Assembly: GCA_025529335.1 (NCBI GenBank)
Contig: JAMYHX010000047.1
Location: forward strand, 1-64,000
Direction: 5' to 3'
From: Rhizopus sp. PT2906
Lineage: Eukaryota; Mucoromycota; Mucoromycetes; Mucorales; Rhizopodaceae
DNA length: 64,000 bases
Positions 1 through 11,352 of this stretch are shown in pieces. The translations under genes and the position numbers were made by a program. Position 1 is the stretch's first letter. The number at the start of each line of letters is the position of its first letter. The notes beneath the pieces are model-generated. The model was not told the origin of the DNA, ran no database searches, and was given only the letters and a program-made list of their open reading frames with translations.

Positions 1-1500
1 AAAGTATAAATAGACCTCCATATTTTATTCAATAAAGGACAACTTACTTTTAGTCTCGTTATTTACTTGTCTATTTTTACAAATACTTCAAGTACAAAAT
101 GAATGGATGCTGTAAATATATAGAGAGTATGCCTGCAAGAGTGAAAGCTGTGATAGATGCGAATGGTGGAAACACCAGATATTAATAAAATTTATGACAG
201 TTGAAAAACCGTCCCAGTGGGCTTTCCATTTTTTACATGCTGTGTAATTAGATCTAGTTGTCAATTTAAAGTACTGATCTCATCAAGACATAAAGAAAAG
301 GTTAAAAAATAATATATCACGAAAGGACACGTAAGCTATTTCTATTTCTTTATATACAGCGATACAAGCAATTTTTTGAAAAACACTGGAACGGTTTTTT
401 AACCCACTGTAAAAATGAAGTAAGGACAATTAGTACAAGTGATTTCGAATTCATAAAGAACTTCATTCAAAATGTTTCTTGTAAACAATAAAACTATTTC
501 AATAATGTTGTTTCTTCCTCTTTATGTTGTTTACTAACTCTTATTTATGTTTAGAACTCTGCTGACTTCGTTTCAAGTAAATGACCATAGTTGAACTACT
601 TTGTGGTAAACAATAAAACTAATTACTGACTTGGCTAGCTTTCTTTTTCTTTTAAATAGACTTAAAAGCTTCAATAAAGAACTCACTTGTGGTAAAAGAA
701 ATAAAGTCTTGGCTATGGTTGCTAACATTTCTTACAATTAGGTTTCTATTACTTTGTTTAAAGTAAATCACAAGTTGCTCATTGCACTTTCTAGTAAAAT
801 AACTTTTTCTTTTCTGTTTTAAACTAACTCTTCTATGTTCTTTAGTGCTTAAGGAAGTGAGTTGAAATACTTTTGGTGTTTCTTCTTTGGCTTTTTGGTA
901 TAAATGTAATGAGCGTGCATTATAATGACTAATTGTTTCTCTTAGGTTCTTATTGCATCCTGTCAACTAATACTATCTGTTGTACTTGGTATAAAGAAAC
1001 ACTTGTTCTAAAATACTCTTCTTCTAACTTTTATTATAGTTTGGCTGCTCTTTGGCGTTTTACTGCTAATGGGGTCTCTCATTCATTTTTAAATGAAGAA
1101 TGAAAGAAATGCTGTCTCATAATCCCTTCAAGTAAGTGCGGACCTTTTTATTTCTTTTTTATTCCTTTGGCTTTCTCCTTTCCCTTTGTTGTTCTTCCTG
1201 TTGTCCTTCTACCTTCGGAGTCGAGATGCTTCTTCATTTAAATTCCTTTTGCTTCCTCATTTATTTTTATTCCAAGATTCCTTTCCTTTACTCCACAAAT
1301 AATTTTATAAAATAGCTTTTGCTATTCCAAATGAACATTACATGCTTATTATTATCAAAATAAAATAAAATAAATAAAATCCATCCATGTTAAAATAATT
1401 CCTGTCTATTTTGCCTATTTCTACCGTTATTTGAGCCATTCAGAGAGCTCTAATATGCTGCTAATAACCGTACATGATTGGTTTGTAAAAAAGAGGAATT
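1..1500. other. AT-rich stretch without a supported gene
   Basis: I see no gene here with family resemblance. A 104-codon open frame at 652-966 (minus) is low-complexity, lysine/serine rich, and I do not accept it. Two short near-copies of an AACAATAAAACT word occur at about 485 and 610, and a third lies at about 29770, so this may be part of a dispersed repeat. The stretch ends at a cluster of CCGTGAA palindromes. Confidence 0.5.
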
Positions 1501-1522
1501 CTGTCAAATGATTGGTTCAAGT

Positions 1523-1637
1523 AACCGTGAATAATTCACGGTTGAGTGTGATAAAAGTGGCCATATTCACGGTTTTTTTTTGTGGGGTGTAAAAAAAAAT
1601 TCACGGTCGACCGTGAATTATCCACGGTTCTTCTCGC
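1523..1637. repeat. Cluster of TTCACGG palindromes
   Basis: The heptamer TTCACGG/CCGTGAA recurs within about 115 bases. It forms a 21-base palindrome with a one-base centre at 1523-1543 and a perfect 22-base palindrome at 1598-1619. Single copies lie at about 1566 and a degenerate one (CCACGG) at about 1622. A degraded Mutator-like protein begins about 30 bases downstream, so this may be the inverted or subterminal repeat of that element. That role is inference; the palindromes themselves are plain in the sequence. Confidence 0.7.
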
Positions 1638-1649
1638 CATAGTGAGAAT

Positions 1650-2515
1650 GCTTTAAGTGAGATTGTTCACAACGTGCCTGCCTTTGCAATGAGCGCAATC
1701 AAGATGAAATTATCGCACTTGGAACATTGAAGCATACAGCGCCGGTCGCTGCATGCACTGTGTGCTCCATTTACGTGCATTTCAATATACCCTGCAGACA
1801 TATAATACCTCGATTCGAACCTATACCCTTACATATGATACCCGCCAGTTGGCGTTTATCCCTTGAAAGAACTGTCAGCGCGTTTGCTGAAGCGACGCAA
1901 TGCAGTTTAAACCAACCAGATGCCAACAGCATTGATGTGATTAGAAGTGAAGCATCCAAATACTTTTACGAGATCGAGGAGAAGATGGCAGCATTGAAAG
2001 ATCTGCCACAAGCAACCATCATTTTAGAAAAATTAAAAATTAAAGGAAGACGTAAATACAAACATCATTGACCTTACAAACCTCCTTTCTCCCCCAACAA
2101 AAGCCAAATCAAAAGTCAAATCAACAAAAAGAGAGCCTATGGAACTCGAGTATGTTGAAAAGGCACTAAAAAAACAAAAAAAAAAGAAGAAAACCAACAA
2201 AAAAAGAAAGAAAACGAAAAAAAGAACGCGAAAAAGTAAGCATATTGTAAACGAAAAAGTAGACATATTAGTTGACTTTATAAATCAAATAGAAATACTA
2301 CATCAACTATACCATCTCCATTAAATCAACTTCGCATAAACATAGACAAAACAAATGTAGAATACACCCTGAACGCTGTTGCTGATGGCAACTGTGGTTT
2401 CGGATGTATTGTATGCGCAATTTACGGCGATGAAGACAGAGTATTCGATGTCAAAGAAAAAATGTTGGAGCTGTACTATAAATATAAAAATACCCTCTAC
2501 AAAAGTAAGTATTAG
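1650..2515 (+). pseudogene. Mutator-like element relic: SWIM zinc finger plus OTU domain
   Basis: At about 1750-1810 the frame reads a Cys-x2-Cys then an IPCRHII block, typical of the SWIM zinc finger at the C-terminus of MULE transposases. A lysine-rich linker follows (about 2100-2260, another frame). At 2330-2515 comes an open segment with ADGNCGFGC and AIYGDEDR, the catalytic-cysteine loop of OTU-type cysteine proteases. The three parts lie in different frames with stops between, so the gene is broken. C-terminal OTU domains fused to MULE transposases are known, and this arrangement fits them. The DDE transposase core is missing here; a degraded one lies at 9.3-11.0 kb on the other strand. 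Confidence 0.65.
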
Positions 2516-2900
2516 AGCAACCGATTCATGATGTACTCTTCGTTTTGTTCTGTGTTTCTTATTACGACAATTGTATTTACATTTTTCTGTAGTATCCACG
2601 CTACTATTCAGTGTTTAAATACAATATCTAGAGTTGAACCTAATGTTACTAAAAGATCTGTTACACCTTGATCAAATGTGGTCAATGCAGTTTAAAAATA
2701 TATCAGCTTCTTAATATATATAAATTGTGCTATCACCTCTTTTCTCTTCACTTTATTTCGAATAAAGATACACACAGTCTCATCGTACTTATACTTTGTC
2801 TGATAACCTACTTTTTAAATCAAATGCAACATCCACACTTTGATTAAAATAAATCATGTCTTCTGTTGTATCAAGTAAGTAAAATTTGCGTTAAAGAAGG

Positions 2901-3892
2901 ATGAGAGAACTGAATGTGGCATTATTTACAGGTATTGAAGACTATTTGAAAAACTGCAGTAGTCGTGCTTCACTTGCTCAGTTTGTGGTCTCTCATAAAG
3001 AAACCACTAAAAGCTTTATTCAGCAATTTGATAACAAAATTCAAGCAAAAAATAACTTGGTGAACAAGTACACTATTGCATTCAAAAATGTGCTCCCGGC
3101 CAGAAAAAGAATAACGGGAAAAGCGGTGTATCTTGGAATACCATTCGCAGAAGCAAGACTAGAAAGAAATATTCAAATCCAAATGTACAGAGCACTAGAA
3201 GTTGATGTTTCCGTAGCCAAAAGAGCAGCAACAAAGAATTTGACTACCAATACAAATAGTACCAGAAAAAACGCTACTAAAAGCGAGGTTGATAACGAAA
3301 AAGAAGAAGACACTGATGATAGTCGCGAAGATGAGGAAGACATTGATGATGGTAGTGAAGATGAGGAAGACGTTGTTGATAATCATAATTATGTAAGCAA
3401 TGGTTATAATATGAAGCAAGACTTCAGAAAGTTTAGAAATGGAGCTCGCCGCCTGGCCAAGTCACAAGGACTATTTGTTAATGAAACCTACAGCAGCTAC
3501 TGTAAGTATATACATTTGAGATTTATTTTCTTTAGAATTTATTAAAACACAATTTTTAGAGCTTTGGATGATATTCTCCTTCTGGTAAAAGGCCAGCACT
3601 GCCAAGATATTTTACCTTGTATCGGAAATGAAAATCTGATTTGCTATCACAATGATCTAAAAGAAAAGTTCTTATATTTGAAAATGAGAGTAGAAAAAAA
3701 ATTAGTAGCTGAATTGGAGAGTGTGATGACTGTAAATTTTGATATTATATCTGATAATTTGATGCACTTTAACAAATTAGGTAACTTTAGGATATTGAAG
3801 ATTCAAGCCGGAGAAACACAAAATATCAAATATTTAAACTTTACGAAGTTGCTGATGATCTTGATACGAAGATATTATACATCTTCTTGACT
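2901..3892 (+). pseudogene. Uncharacterised two-exon gene fragment with acidic stretch
   Basis: Two open segments join across a plausible intron (donor GTATAT at about 3508, acceptor TTTTAG at about 3560), giving a reading of about 320 residues. The first exon carries a very acidic run (about residues 135-160) and a basic patch. Near 3800-3890 two alternative frames both look protein-like, which suggests a frameshift and a decayed gene. I do not recognise the family. Its place beside the MULE relic suggests a transposon-borne or transposon-damaged gene. The start codon is uncertain. Confidence 0.4.
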
Positions 3893-4397
3893 TAGTAAGT
3901 ATTGCTGATTGTGACTCAAATAAATACATACTAATATCTGTTATGGCTCTGCGTAGCACACCGTGGCGCTATTGTATTTTAGCACTGATACCAACTTATA
4001 GAGTATTCAAAGTTTATTGTAATTTGTACAGTACCTGTCCAAATGGCATTGTATATAAAAGAGCCTGTAGACAGAGTGACATCACACTAATAATCTGTGC
4101 TACAATGTGGTGTATATTGATACTCTGTATTAATAATTTATATATTTTTCTTCACTTCTTATTTATCATAATAAAAAGATATACTTGGAGGTTATTGTTT
4201 AAGGCCAGCGCTACATGCACCGGAAAATACACCAGAAAATAGGCTAAATAACGTAAATACGAATTTATCATTAGTGGTCTTTTTTGATCAACTGACAATA
4301 TGAAATTAGAATAAATAACATTTCTTTTTTATCTCTTTCTTCTTGAAAAGAAACAAATCAATATGGTAAAAGGTTTTGTTGGATAGCATCATAGGTA

Positions 4398-4818
4398 ATG
4401 GGTAGAATTAGTCTGCTTGCCCGCTCTCTTGTTGATAAGGTTTATGTTTCTATATCTAGCAAAGCATCTTCGCCGTTTGACGAAAGGAATTTGAATACAA
4501 GTGACGAAATCATGGGAGAACTTAAACATGTAACAGGAAGTACTCCAGGTAAAGTAATGCTACATATACAGATTGAAAGTTCATCACTGACTTTCTATTT
4601 GATTGGCGATAGATATGCTTGAGTACCTTCAATCTGTTGACCATAATGTTTGTTTAACTTCGATCGACTTTGCTGGGTTTTCCTCGCGTTCCTATCTCAT
4701 GAAAGATTTGTTGGAAGAATATCCTACTATTAAGAAAATAGCCATTGATACTTTCACTCTTGGTAACGAAATTCTTCTTGACTCTCAATTTCTGTTGTCA
4801 AACAGTCAACTACTTTAA
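4398..4818 (+). pseudogene. Uncharacterised broken gene fragment
   Basis: Two overlapping open segments (4398-4622 and 4603-4818) read as one interrupted protein of about 140 residues. The second contains leucine-rich spacing in the stretch LTSIDFAGF...LLEEYPTIKKI, loosely like F-box/LRR proteins, which are numerous in Mucorales. The frame change between the two parts and the lack of conserved motifs make this a likely relic. Function unknown. Confidence 0.3.
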
Positions 4819-5221
4819 AAACTTGATTGTAGAAAAAAGTTGATTCAACGATCAAAATAAAATACATTATCTTAAGGAGATGTTGTGAAGTTATTGGGTA
4901 GTAAAAAGAATATATTCGGATTGTTTTTATGTTTGTTAGACAAATAACATACACACTAAAGTAATACTTGAAAATCATACATGTCTCTAATATTATTTCT
5001 GCACTCTGAATAATAAAACCACATATAATATCCTACTATAGTGTCATTTTATGTTCCTACTAGTGTCATTCTGTTATAGGTGTATGTACTAAAGTACTGA
5101 TTGTGTTATTTCACAATGTAGATCCAAACTTTAGATTTATTTACCAGATACAATTAGATGATGACGTTTAGCTATGCCACCACATCAAACATTCTTCATT
5201 CATAATGGTTTTAAAACAAAA

Positions 5222-5518
5222 TTAAGGCGTGAGGATATCAGCTGGATACAAATAATATAAATAAGGGCATTCATGAATCTTCCTTTTTGTCACTAAGACT
5301 GGTTGTCTTGGATCTGTGTTATAGCATATTTCGACGTCACCGTAGTCTTCCATTACTTTTCTGTACTTGGTGACATTTTCTTCAGTGAATTCGACATAAA
5401 AAAAACATGCAAATTGCTTGGTCTTTCGATATTTCCATAGATAACAAGATAGATAACAAGGATGGTAAAAAATAGCATTGTGTTTTTCTCCTAATACGCC
5501 AGAATTCCATCTTACTCA
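5222..5518 (-). pseudogene. Open protein-like segment without start codon, family unknown
   Basis: On the minus strand about 98 codons stay open from about 5518 down to a TAA at 5222. They read as a globular-looking protein with charged and aromatic residues evenly spaced (for example FFYVEFTEENVTKYRKVMED), unlike the low-complexity noise nearby. There is no good ATG, so it is probably an internal piece of a decayed gene. I do not recognise the family. It lies between other relics, which fits transposon-rich surroundings. Confidence 0.3.
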
Positions 5519-5859
5519 ACAGCTCTGAGGCTCAAAGTCAAGCAGGCTAAATGTGATAATGTTGAATCCCCTAATGCAAGAACCACCGATGTTGACGACG
5601 CACTTCCTGTATCTTGTAAACTAATTTGATAACTACTGGTTTAACCAACCATAAATCACTAATTAGCGCTGGTGGCACTGTAAATGTAACTTTTGATGAA
5701 ATAATAAGATCTCACTAACTTACTGATTATCAAAAAAATACATCTTTTTATAATGGCTTTGTAACATTGTATTGATGCTAAATTCAATGAACTCTTAAGA
5801 TGTTTTTATTTTTTATCTTTTAATTTTTGTATTTTCAAACGCAAAACACGGTAGACTGA

Positions 5860-6066
5860 TTGAACCCTAAAAAAAGCTTTTGGGCGATTGTTAAGAATAA
5901 AGTCAAGCGTAACCAGTTTGAAGGAACTGGTGATTTGGTTACAAGAATCACTGAAACTTGCAACCCTGTTCCTCCCACACACATACACCTTCAAGCAATT
6001 GTCCAGCACTCTATGCATGTTTTCAAAAAGTGCTTAAATGGAGAACCAATTCAAATTAACGCTTGA
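5860..6066 (+). pseudogene. Tc1/mariner-type transposase, C-terminal remnant
   Basis: The open segment begins NPKKSFWAIVKNKVKR, corresponding to the NPIEQFWSxxKxKVKR block that carries the last catalytic acidic residue region of fungal Tc1/mariner (DDE_3) transposases. It continues through a TRITETCN block and ends with QHSMHVFKKCLNGEPI, the usual C-terminus. The N-terminal helix-turn-helix and the first catalytic aspartates are absent, so this is a dead fragment. Similar fragments of other copies lie at 23.9-24.8 kb and 50.6-55.7 kb. Confidence 0.75.
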
Positions 6067-6810
6067 TTGATAAAAACACTATGTATTGCTAACAAAGTAT
6101 CTAGGTGAACTTAAAGAAAATAATTTATCCGTCCTTTGAGTGAAATAGAAACCGCACTTTGAGAAGATAGTGATCACGCTTCAAGAAAATAATAACCACC
6201 CTTTTACTTAAAAAACCGTCCTTTGGTGTTCGAACGACTGTATATTCTTTATGAGTACTTGTATGCTAAATTAGGAAAGAAGTAACCAAGATATCTAAGC
6301 AGAGCGTATCTTTGAAAGATAAACCTGATAGAATGGTGAGCACAATTCAAATTGGAATAGTTTTAAATTTTTGATTTCATCTGATTAACTTGCTTCATTT
6401 TATAAAAGAAGAAGTTATCAAAGCAATTATGGAAATGATAAGTCTAATAGACTGTTTTCATCATCGAGTTCCCTCTCTCTCTCTCTCTTCTCTTCTCTTT
6501 CTTTCCTTGGTGAGGTTTGATGCTTATATCACACCGTTGTGAATTAGTAGCGTCGTTTGATTATATGACATTAAAAAATATCAACAAGTCTCTTTCTTCA
6601 AAGCATTCAATTCTTGTTTTAAATATACGAAATGACTTGTGTATGTGTTTCATATCTCTGCTGTAAGCAGGAGCATTGGCCAGATTAAAAAAAGGTACAG
6701 TTTATTCAAGTGCCGATTCAATAAAAATGAAAGGCTCGCCCCTCTTCCTCCTTTTTGTAGTAAGTTTTGGAACTTTTTTTCTCTCTCTTTCTTTCTTTAA
6801 AATTAGAAAC
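6067..6810. other. Intergenic region with CT tract upstream of the C2H2 gene
   Basis: No gene is supported. A CT-rich tract lies at 6472-6502. A likely 5' UTR intron runs from a GTAAGT donor at about 6758 to TTAAAATTAG just before the ATG at 6811. This would remove the weak upstream ATG at 6727 or join it in frame to the main exon. Confidence 0.45.
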
Positions 6811-7587
6811 ATGTCTTCATTGCTTTCTTTTCAACTTCGTCAACAACAGCAACAACAACAACAACAGCATCAAGAGGACCAGAGTGGTATTCCTTCTCCA
6901 CCTAATTCCTTTTGTGGAGAAGAGCAGCCTAATACAATACCCAAAATAGTTGTAGAACGCAGAGACTCTTTGCAGACAGTCTTTAATGATATGTGCATCA
7001 GAGAATATTCAGCTTCATTACCTGAAAACTATACAATCGAACATACAGCACACCGTAGGGCTTCTCATGCTGCTTCAACCGCTACAGCAGCTGCTACGGG
7101 TGGCTTAACCATACGCAATAACCGTAGACAGTCCGATGCATTTATTAAAAGAAAGAATCGTGGACTTTCAGAGTCTTATAATAACGGGCAGTATAGATGT
7201 AATGAATGTGGAAAGTCTTATAAACATCCAAACTGCTTGCAAAAACACAAGTGGGAGCATTCTGAAGAGTGGGAACTTACCAAGAAATTCCCCTTAACCA
7301 AACATCAGCAAGTTCAAATGCTCGAAGCAGCAGCTATTTTAATCAATATGGACCGTAGAGCAAAAGGTCTTAATGAACAACAACAACAACAACAAGTAGA
7401 TAAAGAAGAAGAAGAAGAAGAAATAGAAATATTTAGAGTAGACGATGAAGAAGTGAACCAGCATATGGTCAAGATAGAAGATGAAGAAGATGATGAATCG
7501 ATAGTGATTGATGACGAAGAAGAAGAAGAGGAGGAGGAGGAGAAAGAAAGGTCGCAATCACCAGAAATCTTTATGGATGATATTTAA
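6811..7587 (+). CDS. C2H2 zinc-finger protein with polyglutamine and acidic tail
   Basis: A predicted nuclear protein of 258 residues. Near the N-terminus is a run of nine glutamines (about residues 11-19). A single C2H2 finger follows at about residues 129-151 (YRCNECGKSYKHPNCLQKHK...H); its CxxC and HxxxH spacing fits the family. The C-terminal third has a second Q run and long glutamate/aspartate stretches, as seen in transcriptional regulators. I chose the ATG at 6811 because the frame upstream has only a non-ATG start and a hydrophobic stretch that looks like an intron (donor GTAAGT, acceptor AAATTAG). One finger alone usually binds DNA weakly, so a partner or co-regulator role is possible. 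The target is unknown. Confidence 0.85.
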   Translation: MSSLLSFQLRQQQQQQQQQHQEDQSGIPSPPNSFCGEEQPNTIPKIVVERRDSLQTVFNDMCIREYSASLPENYTIEHTAHRRASHAASTATAAATGGLTIRNNRRQSDAFIKRKNRGLSESYNNGQYRCNECGKSYKHPNCLQKHKWEHSEEWELTKKFPLTKHQQVQMLEAAAILINMDRRAKGLNEQQQQQQVDKEEEEEEIEIFRVDDEEVNQHMVKIEDEEDDESIVIDDEEEEEEEEEKERSQSPEIFMDDI

Positions 7588-8567
7588 TTCATATTGACTG
7601 TAAAGCAATATTTATTGTGTATTGTATTTTTTTTAAACAACAATGGTTGGGAAAGAAAAATCAAATATTTATATCCCCGCTTAAAGTGTAAGTGTACCTT
7701 TATATTTCCAATAATAAACAGAATGATGAAAATATGGACAGAATGATGAAAATACGTGTTCTCTTTCTGTACTCTCTCTTCATTTCACAAAATGAAAGAG
7801 AGCCTATTGTTTCTTTCTGTTGCTGTTCTTTTTGGAGGCTTTATTGTCATTGATCATGATAAATTACACTTGAAGTGATCTTGATTGTTGTCATCATTCT
7901 TTTCTTTATTTGTTCGAATTGTACAACGTAAAATAAAACACAGTAATAATAAAAACTTTTTTTTTTTTTTTTTTTTTTGATCCTTTATCTTCTTGAGTGA
8001 GAATGGAAATAACAGAGACAAACCGAGGAGAAACAGGGAGAGGAGGGTGGGAACAACCAAGATCACTTAAGTGTAATTGTAATGATACTTCATAAATTCG
8101 TATACTACATCAAAGAATAAAAAAAATTGCATAACCCTTGGATTTCTTATTGCATAACCCTTGGATTTCTTATTGCACAACTTTACAATCTTTTATAAAG
8201 GCTCTTTGCTTGAGCATGTTTGCATCTTTGTAATGTCTATTTGGAGGACCTTTGATGGTCCTGTCACCATTCAGATTCAAACATCAGTTGTCCTTGTAGT
8301 TGGAGTATCTTTTTTCTCTTTTGATCTTACTTCTGGTCACAGACAGAAAACTGTTCAATTTAAGTAAGCTTAGGTGAGTATATTGGAAGATATATGCGAA
8401 TCCATTCCCACGACTACAATTAGCTTCGCAATCTGATCTGAAATATTATTCATGATAAGATAGTTCATCACTATACTTTTGCAAAAGGAATTCTCGACGT
8501 ATTTGTTTTCTATTTTTATTTTTTTATATGATAAATAAAAACATTAAGAAATAAAAATTATAGTACA
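7588..8567. other. Intergenic region with short tandem duplications
   Basis: No gene is supported. It holds a 20-base tandem duplication (7718-7755), a run of about 20 T bases near 7959-7978, and a 23-base direct duplication (8126-8171). The open frame at 8161-8367 is not convincing. Confidence 0.5.
8126..8171. repeat. 23-base direct tandem duplication
   Basis: The unit ATTGCATAACCCTTGGATTT plus three more bases appears twice head to tail. It looks like a recent slippage or repair duplication in non-coding DNA. Confidence 0.85.
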
Positions 8568-8985
8568 TTAGTTTGGCGTAAGAGTGTAGAATGGCGCCAT
8601 ATCAGCCATACCAGTACTGTCTTCGTCGTGCACCAGCTTTAGAATCAAAGGATTCACAAGCTTGTTCAGTGTGGAGAAGGGGCAGTAGGTGTAGCGCCAT
8701 TTTATCATCTCCTGGAGGTGCTCTTCTTTGAGAACTACAATTGTACTTACAGTCTCCTTCAACAATGCCTATATTATAATGACATAAATATTAGCTTTTT
8801 TTTATCATATTTGAAATTTTTATGACTATAATTACCCTCATATTCCAAAAAAACTGTATACTAGGGGAAGGAACTCCAGACGATCCTCAAACAATGAACT
8901 AATGTCCAGGAGCTCCTCTCTCCACAACTCGAAGAAGCCTTCCTTGCAAAAGGAAACACTCCACAAATGCAGCTTCGTATCTGTG
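8568..8985 (-). pseudogene. C-terminal fragment of a repeated uncharacterised family
   Basis: Two minus-strand open parts join across a small intron-like gap (about 8775-8830). The upstream part (about 8985-8835) contains TDTKLHLWSVSFCKEGFFEL and an FEDRLEFLP block. The downstream part starts LKETVSTIVVLKEEH and ends near MADMAPFYTL. As far as I can judge, these resemble the C-terminal half of a multi-copy protein family in Mucorales whose N-terminal half resembles the relic at 22.6-23.2 kb. A stop just before the splice site suggests decay. This assignment is by memory of the pattern, not by a search. Confidence 0.4.
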
Positions 8986-9269
8986 ATATTTGTGCTTATG
9001 TAGTTGTAAAATAGTGAAGAGTCAATTGACTACATTTAATTTTAAATAGAAAGAACTATTAAATGAGGATGCGACCCGAATATATACGACGGGTGACGAC
9101 TGTAAATGTCTGACGTCGTCTATTAGCTGAGAATGAATAAATAGAGAATTAAGAGATGTGAGATCTATGTAAACACGACATCACCCTCTTCCAGTTGGTA
9201 TCAACGCTGGAGAAGATTTCGTTTTACGTAAATACCCAACGAAAAATACTGCTTTATCTTAAATTGAAG

Positions 9270-10959
9270 TCACATCTCAAATGCCACAAAATATTTTATT
9301 TTTCTTCTTTGTCTTTCTAAATGAATGTTTGATGGTAACTCTTCGACTTGATTACTTCTTAATACAACTTCTCTATAAAGCTGTTCAACTTGAAACTGCC
9401 ACAAACTGGTGACTTTATCAGGCCTTAGATTCTCCACAACTTCTTTCAGCATCTTCAACTTTTGCGCCATATCTTCTTGCTTCTCTTGCTTCAGGTCCCA
9501 TTCTTCTAACATTCATTCTGATACGATTTATGTTGCTCAGAAAGCCTTCTTCAACGTCATTGATTAGGATATACACCAGTCTGTCAACTCTTCTATTTCT
9601 TCTTTGCAAATAACTAATCTTGAGCTGGTTGTGCCAACTTTCAACGTAGTTATTTGTTTCCATGTTGGTATATCTGTCTGGCTGATAGACTCTTGTCCAT
9701 TTAATGAATCTGTCGTTATTCAAATAGTTGTTCTTGAAATAGAGCATGAATGCTGGGTATATGCTGAATTCTTGAATGAATTGGCTGAGCTTTCTGGTAT
9801 ATTCAGCTCTGCTGTTCTCCCCACATCATCCCTTTCAATTGTGAGATAACTGCCCTGATGCGCTCTTTTACTATCTGATGGGCTTTCAAGCACAAGTTTG
9901 GCTCGTACTTGCTGTGATATTGCTCAGTACATGAAAAAGACACCATTGAATGTTGACAGATGGAAATATACTGCGAATCGCATTTTCTTCCACGTTGCTC
10001 ATGTCAATCGTAATTTTTTCAGGACAGAGACTGGCAGAGTGTTTTAAATGGTAGAGCCAGTGACTTACAGGCAAGAAAGATCTATCAGTGGTGAAGAGGA
10101 ATGCAACAGGACAGCCAGTTCCAGTTTTTGCATGCCTGATCACCAAAATATGCAACAGGCCATCTTTAAATACAATCGTATTATGCGTTGCATCCAAAGA
10201 AAAATCCTTTGTTTCGGCTAAAAGGGATGCTTGCCAAGCTGAGCAGAATCTAAAGGTGAATGAGTTGTCGTAGTCATTATCAATGAATACGTTGTAGTTC
10301 TTTGTTTCCAAATGGTTCAACCAGAGTTTGACAGATGCTTTCTGATCGTCATGCCTCTTGTAAGCTCTTTCAGATACTTTTCTGAAAATGTTGTACACAT
10401 CTTCACTATGAATAAAGTTATCCCTGTGAGGAATGCTTGTTGAAGCTTCATTGTTAGAGCGGAATGCTCTATGCATAGCAAAACGTACGCTTCCTGTATT
10501 GTATCCTTCTTGCAATCGCTGAAGGATGGCTATTTTGACATCTGCAGGCAGAGGAAGGTACTGAAGATCCTCTGCAGAGTCGAGAACGTGACAGTGGTTA
10601 CCATCCACCGTGATAACCACTTCCTCAGGGCTGCTGAAATAGCAAGTTGCTATCAAACGAGCCTTGCATCCGATCTTACTTTTTTTGCAAGGTTCTTTGA
10701 ACGGCCATAGCGTGTCGCTCGCTTCCAGCACGATGACATTCTACAGACTTCTTCAAAGGTAGTCTGCACGTGGTCTACCTCTAGCTCTATCCAAATTTTG
10801 ATCCGTGATGTTATTTCTAGTTGTATTCTTAATAATCCACTTTACACCATGTTTAATTACGTGACTCTCAATAACTTTCTTGTGCTGTGTGATATCCGTA
10901 ACTTGAAGTACAGGTACAGGATTGTAAGCAGCAATGTTAATTTCAGTCGAAGGGCTCAT
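9270..10959 (-). pseudogene. Mutator-like (MULE) transposase, frameshifted
   Basis: Read on the minus strand, the N-terminal piece (10959 to about 10753) ends in RGRPRAD and runs into a CHRAG-type zinc-binding block in another frame. The largest open part (10731-9886) carries the MULE core: FSLDATHNT with the first catalytic Asp, then LHILVIRHAKTGTGCPVAFL, then KITIDMSNVEENAI with the second Asp, then QWCLFHV. After a stop and frame change, TNMETNNYVESWHNQLK follows (from 9747), with the final Glu region. At least three frame changes show the gene is dead. The expected C-terminal SWIM finger is not found downstream. The relic stops about 390 bases before the UBR1 start codon. Confidence 0.88.
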
Positions 10960-11275
10960 TTTTAAAAAGATAGAAATAGAGAGAATAGTAGAGTTATAAA
11001 ATAAGAAGCAATGTTGTGTTTATTGTATTAATATTTTGTTTTAAAAAAACATGTCAGTGACTAACAACTTAGATTATTGAGAAGAAATGATTTAGTTTGA
11101 AAAAAGAGCACACTATTTACTTTAAAAAAGGAACACAAAGTTTAAAGAAAAGCTGCCACAAAGGCAGTATTTTTCGTGAGGTATTTACGTGGATGCGGTA
11201 GCGCCCGTAGTATTAGCCTTGACTGTATCTTTGCATGACGCAAAGTCATTTTAAGCGGCGTAATTTTCAAAAGCA

Positions 11276-11352
11276 ATCTCCCCCTCTCTTTCTCTCTCTC
11301 TCTCTTTTCTTTTTTTTCCCTTTTTTTTCCTCTCTCCTCTTGTAAAGAAAAA
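11276..11352 (+). promoter_or_regulatory. Pyrimidine-rich tract upstream of UBR1
   Basis: A nearly unbroken C/T tract, with a short CT repeat and T runs, ends about ten bases before the UBR1 ATG. Such tracts are common next to transcription starts in fungal genes, and similar ones precede the methyltransferase and PH-domain genes in this window. A core-promoter or 5' UTR role is inference. Confidence 0.5.

Noticed and set aside
652..966. 104-codon open frame on the minus strand
   Set aside because: Low-complexity Lys/Ser/Thr composition in AT-rich DNA, no motif, no splice-joined extension.
2033..2266. Phenylalanine-rich minus-strand frame
   Set aside because: Shadow of the lysine-rich linker in the MULE/OTU relic.
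7339..7557. Phenylalanine-rich open frame antisense to the C2H2 gene
   Set aside because: It is the complement of the glutamate/aspartate codon runs in the real gene.
10088..10710. Plus-strand frames across the MULE relic
   Set aside because: Antisense shadows of the transposase reading, without motifs.
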